From NCBI GenBank assembly GCA_964498065.1, contig CAZCFZ010000029.1, positions 1-43,060 of the forward strand: DNA of 43,060 bases. Reading direction: 5' to 3'. The stretch is from FEN-1297 sp964498065 (GTDB lineage Bacteria; Bacteroidota; Ignavibacteria; Ignavibacteriales; Ignavibacteriaceae). Under the pieces are notes generated by a model that was not told the DNA's origin, did no database searches, and was given only the letters and a program-made list of their open reading frames with translations. The stretch's first letter is position 1, and each line of letters starts with the position of its first letter. This document shows positions 16,656-26,091 of the stretch, one piece after another. The position numbers and the translations under genes are program-made.

Positions 16656-17858
16656 ATGAAATGCGAATATTGTCATAAAGAAATTCCTCCCGGGACTGAG
16701 GTTACTGTTAACAATCATTATTTTTGCAACTCCCTTCATAGATACTATTGGGAAAACGGACAGGTTTACGACAGCAGCCAATCCAAATTAAACAGCAATA
16801 CAAATTCTACTCAACAAAACTCATCCGGCGATAGTAACGAACCGTCCATTCATCCCGGCAGAATGTTCGATGTACAAAAATCTATGACCTTGGGCGACAT
16901 ATTCAGTACTTCATTCGAACTTATTAAAAAGACATTTACCAGAAACATCATAATCGCAATAGTATTTTTAATTCCGGCAGGAATATTATTCGCATATGGA
17001 ATTGAATCATTTTTCTCAACTATTTCTGCTTTAACAAAACATTCAATTAACTCTGCGGACGATTTTGATATAGACCAACTAACTTTAGTATTCAAAGGTA
17101 TGGGGCTATATTTTCTGGCAATATCGGCATTTTGGCTCGGATATCAAGCTGCCGTTATTGGTATAATTAAAATAGGCTGCACTACAATTAACGGCGAACG
17201 GATTTCAATAAATCAAGCCTTTAAAAAGATATTCTCGGTAACTTATTTCCAAAGCTTAGGACAAATACTATTAATAGTATTAATTTTTGCAGCATTTATT
17301 CTGGCAGTTATTATTATTGCTGCATTAATGAATATAGGTAATTTTATATTGTTAAAATTTATCGGTGTTTTGCTGATTATAGCTGCAGTAGTATTTTTAA
17401 TTTATTTAATCTTCCGCTGGTATTTTATTTTAATTGCCCTTATTAATGACGATCTTGGAGTGATAGATACGTTTTCCAAAAGTTCTTATGTAATTAAAGG
17501 ATATTGGTGGCGGACACTTGGGATAGTAATATTAATATCAATTGCAGTAAATTTTGCAATTTCAATTATTACCACCCCTATTTCCTTTGTTTTATTATGG
17601 GGACATTTAGCCCAATATTTTAAAATGATGAACGGAAACGAACAAGCATTAAATGATCCAAAGTTATTTTCCGGATTTATGAAATCTTATTTTTCTTTTT
17701 TCGGTATAATAATAATCCTATCCAATTTTCTTCAGTTACTTATAATGCCTCTTTTCAAAATAGTCATTTATTACGATTTAAAGATTAGGAAACACGATAT
17801 TAAGGAACCTTCCGTTGAATCAAGCAGTTCTGTAAATCCGGAATTGTCGTTTGAATAA
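16656..17858 (+). CDS. Multi-pass membrane protein with N-terminal zinc-ribbon
   Basis: I do not recognise a named family. The 400-residue protein starts with a probable zinc site (C3, C6, then C24 with H28 or H21) like the small ribbons used on membrane-protein tails. A polar Asn/Gln/Ser linker follows (about 45-75). Then come six or so hydrophobic segments (about 98-118, 150-172, 197-226, 228-255, 285-315, 345-375) arranged like the glycerophosphodiester-phosphodiesterase membrane domain/DUF975 group. The C-terminus is polar. It overlaps the downstream CPBP protease gene by 8 nt, so the pair is translationally coupled and probably functions together in the inner membrane, perhaps with the protease acting on or anchored near this protein. 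That last point is inference. Confidence 0.75.
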   Translation: MKCEYCHKEIPPGTEVTVNNHYFCNSLHRYYWENGQVYDSSQSKLNSNTNSTQQNSSGDSNEPSIHPGRMFDVQKSMTLGDIFSTSFELIKKTFTRNIIIAIVFLIPAGILFAYGIESFFSTISALTKHSINSADDFDIDQLTLVFKGMGLYFLAISAFWLGYQAAVIGIIKIGCTTINGERISINQAFKKIFSVTYFQSLGQILLIVLIFAAFILAVIIIAALMNIGNFILLKFIGVLLIIAAVVFLIYLIFRWYFILIALINDDLGVIDTFSKSSYVIKGYWWRTLGIVILISIAVNFAISIITTPISFVLLWGHLAQYFKMMNGNEQALNDPKLFSGFMKSYFSFFGIIIILSNFLQLLIMPLFKIVIYYDLKIRKHDIKEPSVESSSSVNPELSFE

Positions 17859-18804
17859 TGAAATAACTCAAAATAATGCACCGGAAATGAAAAGTCCGCA
17901 AAATTCTTCCATAGATTTTAACGGCTCCTGGGAAAAGAAAAACCGCAGCATAACAGCAGCGGCGTTTACCGGATTGATAGTAATAGGAGCCATTTATTTC
18001 AATGTGCAGTCTATTTTATTAACAGTATTTATAAGTGCTTATAAAGCTATTTTCAATATTCATTTTCACGGAGATATATTTGAAAAAATCAAACAAGCTA
18101 CAAATTTATTTAAAACTCCTATATTAATTACCGTAGTATTAACCGAATTTTTATTTATGCTGGTTCCTACATTATGGATAGTAAAAAAATGGCATACAAG
18201 AGAGGTGTTAAAATATATAAGAATACGCCTATGTTCGTTAAACGAAATATTACTGGCTGTTTTAATTACTATATTTTCACTTCCCTTTTGTTATTATGTA
18301 TCGGAATTGTTGGTACGTTCATTAGATATTCCGGAAGTATTTAGAGATATAGGCTCCCAGTTATTCGCTGCAAAAACCAGCGGCCAGTTTATTTTTTTAA
18401 TTTTTGCAATTGCAGTTACACCTGCTATCTGCGAAGAAATTTTCTTCAGAGGATATTTCCAGAGAACCATGGAGAGAAAAATAGGTGCCAAGAGTTTCAT
18501 CTTAACGGGAATCTTATTCGGTTTATTTCACATGCAGCCTTTAAGCTTGGTGGCGCTTTCAATTCTCGGTATTTTATTATCATTTTTTTATTATAGGAGT
18601 AAGAGTATTTTCCCTTCGAGCGCCGCTCACTTCACAAATAATTTTATAGCAATTTCATTGATGTACACGCAATCAAATTCATCTAGAATCGGAGTAATGT
18701 TAAACGGCAGCATACCCATTTCTATTGTTATTATTACTCTTTTAATTTCTTCCATGCTTATCTTGCTCTATATAAATATAACACAGCATAACTTTACTGT
18801 TTAA
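17851..18804 (+). CDS. CPBP-family intramembrane glutamic protease (CAAX/Abi type)
   Basis: This is an integral membrane protease-like protein of 317 residues with about eight hydrophobic segments. The family motifs are all present: EExxxR as E195-E196-IFFR200, the FxxxH motif with H227 (FGLFHM), and HxxxN with H260 and N264 (AAHFTNN). Relatives (Rce1/MroQ) cleave prenylated or peptide substrates, while many bacterial members act in peptide maturation or self-immunity. The start is TTG at 17851, inside the preceding gene's last codons. An ATG at 17887 is an alternative that would remove 12 polar residues before the first helix. Neither has a strong Shine-Dalgarno. It is coupled to the zinc-ribbon membrane protein upstream. 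Confidence 0.88.
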   Translation: MNNEITQNNAPEMKSPQNSSIDFNGSWEKKNRSITAAAFTGLIVIGAIYFNVQSILLTVFISAYKAIFNIHFHGDIFEKIKQATNLFKTPILITVVLTEFLFMLVPTLWIVKKWHTREVLKYIRIRLCSLNEILLAVLITIFSLPFCYYVSELLVRSLDIPEVFRDIGSQLFAAKTSGQFIFLIFAIAVTPAICEEIFFRGYFQRTMERKIGAKSFILTGILFGLFHMQPLSLVALSILGILLSFFYYRSKSIFPSSAAHFTNNFIAISLMYTQSNSSRIGVMLNGSIPISIVIITLLISSMLILLYINITQHNFTV

Positions 18805-18881
18805 ATTATTCGATAGTAAAAATGCGATGGATTGAGGATACACTCGCTAAGGCAATTAATTAAACAGCTTCTAATAATTCA

Positions 18882-19982
18882 TTAATAATTAACTTCATAC
18901 CCGATACTGAAAACATATCTGGTCGTAAGACCCATAGTCACATTTCCATCCCTGCCGAAGACAGCCCATATCCCGGGTGAAAAGTTATTAATTTTAATTA
19001 TTCCCGGGTATATATCAATTGAACAAAAATATTCTTTCACTCCGCTTAAAACCAATGATGCTAATAAAGAATTATTCCGGTCATAAAACACTCCTGTGTG
19101 CCAGCTGGTTTCAATTGTTCTTTGACGAAACTCCGAGCTCAAATCTACAAGATGTTTTGTTTTAAATCCGATCCCCATGGATAAATTATCGGTTTCATTA
19201 ATTTTTTCCGAAAATCCAAACAGCGCTCCCATACCATATCTGTAAAATAACGACCAGCGTTCGGAAAAAGGAAGCTTCCACTTAATAGAAAAATACTGAC
19301 CGGCATTAACTCTGCCGTTAGGTAAAGTAATTGTTGCTTGGAGCGACCAATCGGAAAGGTTTAATTTTTTACTGAAGAATTCATTTATTGAATCAAAACT
19401 GAAAAGAATTATTCCGCCTAAATCGAAAATATAAATATCGGATATTTCATCTACACTGTATCCTTCATTGGGTCCTGATTCCATTACTTCGTTGAATAAA
19501 TGTTGAGTCATAAGAGTAACTGCAGAAAGAAGCCATGGATAAGGATAATTATGCTGCCGGTACCACTCTTTCATTGCAGTAAACAACATTCCGCCTCCTA
19601 TTAAATGCTGCTGATAATTTGGAATCCACTGCATTTTATCTTTAGTAAAACTTATAGGCAGAAATTCGGTACGCAAAAACCTCGACCATCCGTAATGAGA
19701 AATACTTGTAAACGGATCTCCAAGATTTCTGAAAACAACGCGCGTCATTTTACCATACTGCTGATGAACAACGCTGTTTGATACCATTTGTAGCTGACAA
19801 ACATCGTACCCGCCGTTTATTATTAATGTTACAGGATTAAAAAGCGCCTCACTCCCATAAGGCTTATTTGTATAAAAATAATTCTCTTGAGCATTTAATA
19901 TCTTTACAAGTATTAAGAAAAAAGCAAGAAGTAAAGTTATTTTATAATTTGATGATTTCAATTTTATATTTTTTGAAAACAT
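18882..19982 (-). CDS. Predicted secreted/outer-membrane protein, unknown family
   Basis: This 366-residue protein has an N-terminal signal peptide (hydrophobic stretch about 14-30, ending LNAQ). The first half contains a hydrophobic, Trp/Tyr-rich region with HLIGGGMLFTAMKEWYRQHN and a charged segment SVDEISDIYIFDLGGIILF. The second half has alternating beta-strands (for example SLQATITLPNGRVNAGQYFSIKW) and ends RYVFSIGYEVNY with a terminal aromatic, as in outer-membrane barrels. I do not recognise a functional family. The start has GGGGAG close upstream. It stands alone between the CPBP protease and the MbfA-like gene, with no operon clue. Confidence 0.75.
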   Translation of the reverse strand: MFSKNIKLKSSNYKITLLLAFFLILVKILNAQENYFYTNKPYGSEALFNPVTLIINGGYDVCQLQMVSNSVVHQQYGKMTRVVFRNLGDPFTSISHYGWSRFLRTEFLPISFTKDKMQWIPNYQQHLIGGGMLFTAMKEWYRQHNYPYPWLLSAVTLMTQHLFNEVMESGPNEGYSVDEISDIYIFDLGGIILFSFDSINEFFSKKLNLSDWSLQATITLPNGRVNAGQYFSIKWKLPFSERWSLFYRYGMGALFGFSEKINETDNLSMGIGFKTKHLVDLSSEFRQRTIETSWHTGVFYDRNNSLLASLVLSGVKEYFCSIDIYPGIIKINNFSPGIWAVFGRDGNVTMGLTTRYVFSIGYEVNY

Positions 19983-20132
19983 TAGTTCTCCCCTTTATTG
20001 AGAATTAAGGTTTCTAAATTATATTATTTTTTTTAGTAAAAAAATTAATTTTCATAGTTATTTTTTATGGTTTAATTATAATTAGAATGTACAAATAAAT
20101 TCAAATATTTTAAAAAAACTGTAATGAAAATA

Positions 20133-21242
20133 TTAAATAAGTCTTGCAATTAATTCCCCGATAAAATATCCTACTGCGGCAATACCGAAGCCTACGACAA
20201 ACATATCAAAGCCGCTTCTAAATATTCCCCTGCCGGTAAAAAAGCTTCTTGCAGCACCGACTCCAAAGTGAGTTAACATAGCAATAATAAATGATATCCA
20301 GATTGCCGGAGCCCCGCTCCAAAAGAAAAACGGGAATACCGGAATAATAGCACCGATTGCAGTAGCCAGTCCTGTTATCCAGCCTTCTTTAAATGGGCTT
20401 GAATTCTGCGAGCCAATGCCTAATTCTTCCCTTACTTTTTCCTCCAAAGCCTGTTTGGGATTCATCATTACCTCTTTAGCTAACGCAACTGCCTTTTCCC
20501 TGCTCATTCCTTTCGATTCGTAGATTATTGATAATTCTTCCGTTTCAAGTTCAGGCATTAAAAGAATTTCTTCACTTTCCATCTTTCGTTCATGGTCATA
20601 TACTTCTTTCTCGCTTACAGCAGCTAGATAGCCGGAAGATCCCATCGAAAGTGAATCGGCAATCATTCCGGAAATTCCGGATATTAAAATAATATGTGGA
20701 GCTACGCTTGCTCCTATTACGCCGGCAATAAGACCGAAATTTGCAGTAAGACCGTCGTTAAATCCGTAAACTACATTTCGAAGCAAACCTCCCGATTCGG
20801 ATTTATGCCAGGGCTCTTCACTGCTTCCCTTTATCGTCATTAAGCTATTTGCATGTTCCGCAGAATCTTTAGCGAGTCTTAATGCTATCTTTTTTGTTGA
20901 TTCATCCGAACTGGTTTTATAGAGACCAAGATAGGATTGGACTTCCGTAGCTTCTTCTTTCATTAACGCCCTGGAAAGCATCCCGGTACCAAATCTTTGT
21001 GCCGACCATGCCAAAATTCTTGCTTTCAACGAAGGCTTTAATTTTCCAATATTAACATTGTTTTTTAAAATTAAATCTTTCCATGCTTCTATATGTTTAT
21101 CTTCAACACCTGCAAGTCTTAAATATATATTTTTTCTGGAATCATCATTTATTAAACCGGCTAAAATACGGTATAAATAAGCCGCATCAATTTCTTCATG
21201 AAGATGATGAAGCCAAATTGAAGCTGATTTTTTGTCACTCAT
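20133..21242 (-). CDS. MbfA-like ferritin-like/VIT1 fusion, metal transporter
   Basis: This is a two-part protein of 369 residues. The N-terminal half (about 1-145) is a rubrerythrin/ferritin-like four-helix domain with spaced Glu and His pairs (HEEIDAAYLYR, VEDKHIEAW, EEATEVQSYLG, AKDSAEHAN) suited to a di-iron site. The C-terminal half (about 160-369) is a VIT1/CCC1 domain with the glycine-rich GFNDGLTANFGLIAGVIG helix, the EKEVYDHERKMESEEI metal-binding cytoplasmic segment, and closing membrane helices. Relatives such as MbfA export iron under iron or acid stress. A TTG two codons upstream (21248) is open, but the ATG at 21242 has GGGAAG seven bases before it and is preferred. The gene stands alone. 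Iron or manganese export from the cytoplasm is the likely role. Confidence 0.88.
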   Translation of the reverse strand: MSDKKSASIWLHHLHEEIDAAYLYRILAGLINDDSRKNIYLRLAGVEDKHIEAWKDLILKNNVNIGKLKPSLKARILAWSAQRFGTGMLSRALMKEEATEVQSYLGLYKTSSDESTKKIALRLAKDSAEHANSLMTIKGSSEEPWHKSESGGLLRNVVYGFNDGLTANFGLIAGVIGASVAPHIILISGISGMIADSLSMGSSGYLAAVSEKEVYDHERKMESEEILLMPELETEELSIIYESKGMSREKAVALAKEVMMNPKQALEEKVREELGIGSQNSSPFKEGWITGLATAIGAIIPVFPFFFWSGAPAIWISFIIAMLTHFGVGAARSFFTGRGIFRSGFDMFVVGFGIAAVGYFIGELIARLI

Positions 21243-21339
21243 TGGCAACTTCCCTATTGTAAAAATTTTAACTTATAAAAGTTAAATTTAAAGATATCAA
21301 AATAATAAACAAAAGAACTTCGGGTTATATTTTAATTAA

Positions 21340-21382
21340 AATAAAAAAGCCTTGAGAGAAGAATAAATCTTCCTCTCAAGGC
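21340..21382 (-). terminator. Rho-independent terminator of the 21412-21954 gene
   Basis: A perfect 10-bp stem GCCTTGAGAG/CTCTCAAGGC, with further internal pairing (GAAGA/TCTTC), lies at 21349-21382. On the minus strand it is followed directly by TTTTTTATTTT. It starts about 30 bases beyond the stop codon of the beta-barrel gene and is a textbook intrinsic terminator for it. Confidence 0.9.
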
Positions 21383-21411
21383 AAAATTATTTCAGATTAT
21401 TTGTTGACGAT

Positions 21412-21954
21412 TTATAGTTTAAAATCTACACCAACATCCAATGCGCCGTAACTTAAACTTCCGTAGCCGAGACGGGCAACTATCCCAAGATTAGGAGATA
21501 TCCAATATCTAACACCTCCTTGAGCGCCGAGGAAAAATCCGCCTACAGTTGGTGAGGCATAATTATAGCCAGATGGTCCGCTCCAGGATACAGAACCTCC
21601 ATCATAAGCCAGTACTAACCCTACCCATGGATCCCATTTATCATTAGTAACTTTAAAATGATAATTGCCCTGAGCTCCAATTAAAATATTAGTATAACTC
21701 CATTTCCCAAATAAATAATCTTCGCTATAGCTCCAATATCTGAATACACCACCGAATCCGACTGTTCCGAAATCCTGCAGTTGCATACTGTACTCATAAT
21801 TCAAACCGAACTGAGGAGATGAACCTAGAAAGGATAAACCTATCGTTGGTCCAATATAGCTCCTGTTTAACTCATACTGCGAATAACCCTTAGTACTAAA
21901 GAGAAAGAAAACTGCAATTATAATTGCAAACAGCAGAACGCTTTTTCTGTACAT
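21412..21954 (-). CDS. Small outer-membrane beta-barrel protein
   Basis: This is a predicted secreted protein of 180 residues. The signal peptide spans about residues 1-25 (MYRKSVLLFAIIIAVFFLFS..., then KGYSQ). The mature part has Gly- and aromatic-rich alternating strands (GPTIGLSFLGSSPQFGLNYEY, GGFFLGAQGGVRYWISPNLG) and ends in YGALDVGVDFKL, typical of eight-stranded OmpX/OmpW-like porin-fold proteins. The ATG is preceded by AGGAG at good spacing, stronger than most genes here, and the gene ends at a strong intrinsic terminator, so it may be highly expressed. Function is not evident. Confidence 0.82.
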   Translation of the reverse strand: MYRKSVLLFAIIIAVFFLFSTKGYSQYELNRSYIGPTIGLSFLGSSPQFGLNYEYSMQLQDFGTVGFGGVFRYWSYSEDYLFGKWSYTNILIGAQGNYHFKVTNDKWDPWVGLVLAYDGGSVSWSGPSGYNYASPTVGGFFLGAQGGVRYWISPNLGIVARLGYGSLSYGALDVGVDFKL

Positions 21955-22128
21955 TTTGTTCTCCTTTATTATTGTGGATGTATTTTATAAAAAATAAATG
22001 CTCTAATAATCTCTATATTTGTAAAAAGATAAAAAATACTTTAGAACATTTTATTAATTAAAGTTATTATCAACTTATATATTAAAATTGATTTGGAACT
22101 AGCCGCTAATTGGATTGCAATATAATAA

Positions 22129-24339
22129 TTAAAATGAAAAAGCAACAGTAAATTTTGTACCTTTTTCTTTTTCTACCATAATTTCACCTTTATACTGGTC
22201 AACTAATGAATTTACCAGCTGCATACCCAAGGATTCCGTATTTTTAAAATCTATATTATCTGGAAAGCCGATTCCGTTATCAGACACTTCTAAGATTAGT
22301 TCGGATTGACATTGTGAACAAAGATTTATTTTTAACTCACATTTTTCCCCATATTGAGGTGTACCATTAGGAAAAGCATGCTTTAAGGAGTTTGAAATTA
22401 ATTCATTTAAAATTAGACCCAGGTTTACAGCAAGATCAACATTTAATTCGATGTTGTCTATTTTTATATCAAGTTCAATTGTATTCGAACTAAACCGGTA
22501 AGAGGTTAAAAGATTTGTAACCAGCTCATGAACATAATCCGAGAAATTAACATGCGTAAGATTTTTAGATAGATACAATTTTTCATGAATTAATGCCATA
22601 GATCTTACACGATTTTGGCTTTCGTTAAAAATTTCTTTTGCCTGGGTATCCTTAATATAAGTCGACTGCAACCGAAACAAGCTTGATATAACCTGAAGGT
22701 TATTTTTAACCCTATGATGAATTTCTTTTAATAAAATTACTTTTTCTTTTAGAGATGATTGAATTTGTTCAATTGCTTCTTTTCTTTCCGTAATATCCAA
22801 ACTTGAACCTATAAATCCTAAGAAGTTTCCATCAGGAGTAAACCTCGGAACTCCAGTATTGAGAAGCCACCTATATTCACCGTCAAATCTTTTATATCTA
22901 TATTCCAAGGTAAACGGAATTTTTTTATCAAACGCATTTGAATATTCCTCCCAGCATTTCTCCTTATCCTCGTCAAAAATTCCGTAAGTCCATCCTGTTC
23001 CCACTAATTCATCGCATGATTTACCGGTATATTCTATCATGGTTTTATTACAATAACTAAATGATTTATCATTATTTGTCATCCAAATCATTACAGGCGC
23101 AAAATCTGCTAAATTACGAAAACGGGCTTCACTTTCATATAAAGCTGCCTCAGTTTTTTTCCTTTCAGTTATATCTCTTGCAAAGGCACAATAATAATAA
23201 TCATCACCGTATTGCAAATAGCTAATTTCAACTTCTACTAAAATATTCTGGTGATTATTTACCGAAAGACTGCTTTCCAAAACTATTTGTTCGTGATTAT
23301 TATCATTAGTAACTAACTTCATCACTTCCTTAAAATTAATGTTAGGACAAACCCGATTAAATTGGGAGCCTATTAATTCATCTTTTTTACATTTTAATTT
23401 ATTACATACAGTATCGTTTAAATCAATAATATTCCCGTTTGAATCCATCCAAATTATCAGATCGTCGGCATGATCAATAGAAAAGCGGGTAAACTGAAGT
23501 ATTTCTTCTTTTTTCTTTAGTTTTCTAAAAAGTAAATTAAACGGATTCTGAAATCCGGCCACGAATATTGCCTGATAGATTAGATAATACGATATTATAC
23601 GAAGCTGGTGACCCATCATATTAAAAAATCCGTAAGATGTATGATAAAGTGTAAATGTTAATTCGGAAAAAATAAAAATTATAATTGAAGCAATTAGGAA
23701 TTTTAAAATATAGGCATCAAATTCATTTCTTTTTTTAATTAGAGTTATTAATGATCCCACCAAAATTAGAGATATAACATACTCACTAATTTTCTTAAAC
23801 TCAGTTAATCCTACTCCATCGACATAACAAATTGGAAAATTTCTCCAGTAAAAAATAGAAAGGAATATGAGAGAAGTAATGATTATAAATGTATAATAAA
23901 TTAAGGGGATTTTTAATTTTCTATTCATTAGGAAAGGAGCAACAAATAATGTAGAAGCCTGCAGGTACCTTCCGGCAATCCAAAGCTGAGTCGGAAGATT
24001 TGTCGAATGCCCGGGAAAAATATCAATACCTTTATAAGCAAGGGTATGTATAATATCTATTGAACTAATAAAGAGGAACGCAATTCCAATTATTAAGAAA
24101 AAATTATTTTCAAGAAATCGCCTGGAATTCCAGACAACCATAAAAATACCGCAAGCGATTACTATACTGAAACTTTCTGCTAAACTGTGGAAAAGGAGAA
24201 AATTATGAATACTGATGACATAAAGACCGGCTATTATTAATGTTCCAATTACACTAATTAATAAGTAATTTGACGTACTCTTTTGCCCATCATTCTCTAA
24301 GGTTAAATTATAGTTTATATCTTTGAATTCTTCCGCCAT
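22129..24339 (-). CDS. MASE3-PAS-PAS sensor histidine kinase (HisKA_2 type)
   Basis: This is a membrane sensor kinase of 736 residues. The first 270 residues hold about eight helices with the MASE3 pattern (for example DIIHTLAYKGIDIFPGHSTN), an integral-membrane sensory domain of unknown ligand. Two PAS domains follow (about 285-390 and 400-515), each closed by an ITERK-type PAC end. The transmitter is the HisKA_2 kind: LLKEIHHRVKNNLQVISSLFRLQ around residue 530, with tandem His, then HATPase with LNELISNSLKHAFP, DNGIGFPDN and LGMQLV. The AAGGGG before the ATG is a good ribosome-binding site. No response regulator is adjacent, so it is an orphan; the single-domain receiver at 40.5 kb is far away and its pairing is speculative. 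Confidence 0.92.
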   Translation of the reverse strand: MAEEFKDINYNLTLENDGQKSTSNYLLISVIGTLIIAGLYVISIHNFLLFHSLAESFSIVIACGIFMVVWNSRRFLENNFFLIIGIAFLFISSIDIIHTLAYKGIDIFPGHSTNLPTQLWIAGRYLQASTLFVAPFLMNRKLKIPLIYYTFIIITSLIFLSIFYWRNFPICYVDGVGLTEFKKISEYVISLILVGSLITLIKKRNEFDAYILKFLIASIIIFIFSELTFTLYHTSYGFFNMMGHQLRIISYYLIYQAIFVAGFQNPFNLLFRKLKKKEEILQFTRFSIDHADDLIIWMDSNGNIIDLNDTVCNKLKCKKDELIGSQFNRVCPNINFKEVMKLVTNDNNHEQIVLESSLSVNNHQNILVEVEISYLQYGDDYYYCAFARDITERKKTEAALYESEARFRNLADFAPVMIWMTNNDKSFSYCNKTMIEYTGKSCDELVGTGWTYGIFDEDKEKCWEEYSNAFDKKIPFTLEYRYKRFDGEYRWLLNTGVPRFTPDGNFLGFIGSSLDITERKEAIEQIQSSLKEKVILLKEIHHRVKNNLQVISSLFRLQSTYIKDTQAKEIFNESQNRVRSMALIHEKLYLSKNLTHVNFSDYVHELVTNLLTSYRFSSNTIELDIKIDNIELNVDLAVNLGLILNELISNSLKHAFPNGTPQYGEKCELKINLCSQCQSELILEVSDNGIGFPDNIDFKNTESLGMQLVNSLVDQYKGEIMVEKEKGTKFTVAFSF

Positions 24340-24489
24340 ACCCCTTTGCCTTTTACTTTAAATCCTAACCCCATTCATAATTATTTATCGATAATAGATT
24401 AAATAACTATTTTAAATTCTTAAGCGAAACTAAATATTTTATTATAATCATTCAACTTTATTTGTTTAAATGGTTAAATAAATTATTCA

Positions 24490-24516
24490 ATTTAAAGAGG
24501 GAGCCGAAGCTCCCTT
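24490..24516 (-). terminator. Hairpin with UUCG loop after the cytochrome gene
   Basis: GGGAGC-TTCG-GCTCCC on the minus strand (24499-24514), a 6-bp GC-rich stem with the very stable C(UUCG)G tetraloop, begins seven bases after the stop codon. It is followed by TCTTTAAATTG, a weak U-tract. The opposite strand has a better T-rich tail, so it may act in both directions. Confidence 0.7.
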
Positions 24517-24520
24517 ATTT

Positions 24521-25114
24521 TTATTTCTTTTTAAAATAATCAGCTACCATAGGAGGCGGTACAGGATTTGGAACTTCATTATGGATTGCCGGAATACTTT
24601 GCAGGTAGGTAAAAATAGCTTTTAAATCAGCATCCTTCATTTGACCGATTGACTGCCATGGCATTGGGGGCAAAAGATCTCTGCCGGTACCCAAATGCTT
24701 TCCATTTCTTAGTGTATTAACAAAATCCTGAAATGACCAGGCACCAATACCAGTAGTGGAGTCAGGCGTAAGATTTCTTGAAAATGAAATACCCCAAGGA
24801 CCAAGCCATTCAGTTAAATCCATGGAGGTTAAAATCCAATTATGGAGTCCAGCTGCCTTTAAATCTAATTCCGGTGTTGGTTCATTTGCCGGATGACCTG
24901 ATAATAGACGAGTTGTATCCAGTACCGGACCCATTTTTGTCATTACCTTAGGAGAATGACAGTCGTTGCATCCTCCTGCATTGACCAGGTATTTACCATT
25001 TGCAATTAACTCTTCCTTAGTCATTGTTTTTTCCTGCGGCTCACAATTAAACTGACTTAAAACAACGAAAATGGAAAGACCGCACAGTATGAAAAAGAAA
25101 ATATTTTTTTTCAT
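24521..25114 (-). CDS. Periplasmic/lipid-anchored monoheme cytochrome c
   Basis: This 197-residue protein has an N-terminal hydrophobic export signal (about 5-23) followed by a Cys at 24 (SQFNCEP), possibly a relaxed lipobox. There is one heme c site, CNDCH, near residue 50. The pattern NLTPDSTTGIGAWSFQDFVNTLRNG and the distal PPMPWQSIGQM methionines match the cytochromes that accept electrons from periplasmic dehydrogenases, which are usually di- or triheme; here only one CxxCH is visible. The C-terminus is Pro-rich. AAGGTG precedes the ATG. It could accept electrons from the Tat-exported molybdenum hydroxylase encoded from 28 kb, but they are not in one operon, so this is inference. Confidence 0.88.
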   Translation of the reverse strand: MKKNIFFFILCGLSIFVVLSQFNCEPQEKTMTKEELIANGKYLVNAGGCNDCHSPKVMTKMGPVLDTTRLLSGHPANEPTPELDLKAAGLHNWILTSMDLTEWLGPWGISFSRNLTPDSTTGIGAWSFQDFVNTLRNGKHLGTGRDLLPPMPWQSIGQMKDADLKAIFTYLQSIPAIHNEVPNPVPPPMVADYFKKK

Positions 25115-25386
25115 GCACGCACCTTAAATAATTATTGAATGGTTATTTATTTAATCCAAGAATATAGGATTCATAGCAAATAGAAAAAAAACAAGAAATG
25201 ATTCGGGAAAAGAAATCCGCCTTATTAATTGAAAATAGTTTTAATAAGTTTTAGATTAAGCTAACTGAAAAAATATTTAGAAGCAACAAAAATATTTCTT
25301 CTTTATCTTAACAATTGCGAATGTTATGCAATCCGAATTTTATTTATTATAGATTAATCTTTTGGGCTCTTGTAAATAAAAATTTT

Positions 25387-26031
25387 TTATTCAAGGAGTG
25401 TATATAGATCTGTCAAAGAATCTAGAACCTTAACATTGCTCGTTAATAATTTCTCTTTGCTTTGATGTCCGTTCGCAACAAGTATGCAATCGATTTCCAA
25501 ATCTTTAGCAACTTCATAATCGTGAAAAGTATCTCCTATTAGAACAGTCTCATCCGGTTTATTCCCTAATTTAGCGAGCAGCCTCTTCCCTATTTCGATT
25601 TTGCTTGAAGCATAGATATGATCTAATCCGACAAGATATGAGAAATACTTTTCTATACTAAAATATTTTACTATTTCTATTAATGTATGTTGTGAATATG
25701 CCGAGAGTATGGACTGCTGCTTTGATTGTTTTGATATAAGCCGTAAAATTTTTCTTACGCCTTTGTGCAAACTTGCTTCATATTTTCGTTTTTCATATTC
25801 ATCCATCCATTCTCTGCCCAAAATTTCAAAAGGATATTGATTAAAATCCAGGCCGGCTTTTCTATAATATTCTTCAACAGGGAAAGTAAAAATATCGCGG
25901 TATTTATTTAACGTTAAAGCTTCTAATTTTCGCTTTAACAATATACCGTTAATTATATCTAAACATAACTCCGTATCGTTAAAAAGAGTTCCGTTCCAGT
26001 CCCATATTATATATTTATAATTATTTAACAA
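25387..26031 (-). CDS. HAD-superfamily hydrolase (phosphoglycolate-phosphatase-like)
   Basis: This is a 214-residue HAD phosphatase-like protein with an alpha-helical cap. Motif I is WDWNGTLFND (nucleophile Asp near residue 11), where the second aspartate of DxD is Asn; motif II is around SILSAYS; a conserved Lys follows in SSKIEIGKRLL, and motif IV is IGDTFHDYEVA. The DWNGT form is common in a subgroup of small-molecule phosphatases, but Asn cannot act as general acid in the same way, so the enzyme may be slow or use another residue. The start is TTG at 26031 with no clear Shine-Dalgarno; no ATG lies between it and motif I. It follows the flavoprotein gene by about 60 nt and may share its transcript. 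Confidence 0.82.
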   Translation of the reverse strand: MLNNYKYIIWDWNGTLFNDTELCLDIINGILLKRKLEALTLNKYRDIFTFPVEEYYRKAGLDFNQYPFEILGREWMDEYEKRKYEASLHKGVRKILRLISKQSKQQSILSAYSQHTLIEIVKYFSIEKYFSYLVGLDHIYASSKIEIGKRLLAKLGNKPDETVLIGDTFHDYEVAKDLEIDCILVANGHQSKEKLLTSNVKVLDSLTDLYTLLE

Positions 26032-26091
26032 TGATTTTTACATTTTAATTTTTGGGCAGTTAAGAGAATGCTTATATTTATCTAATTTTAG

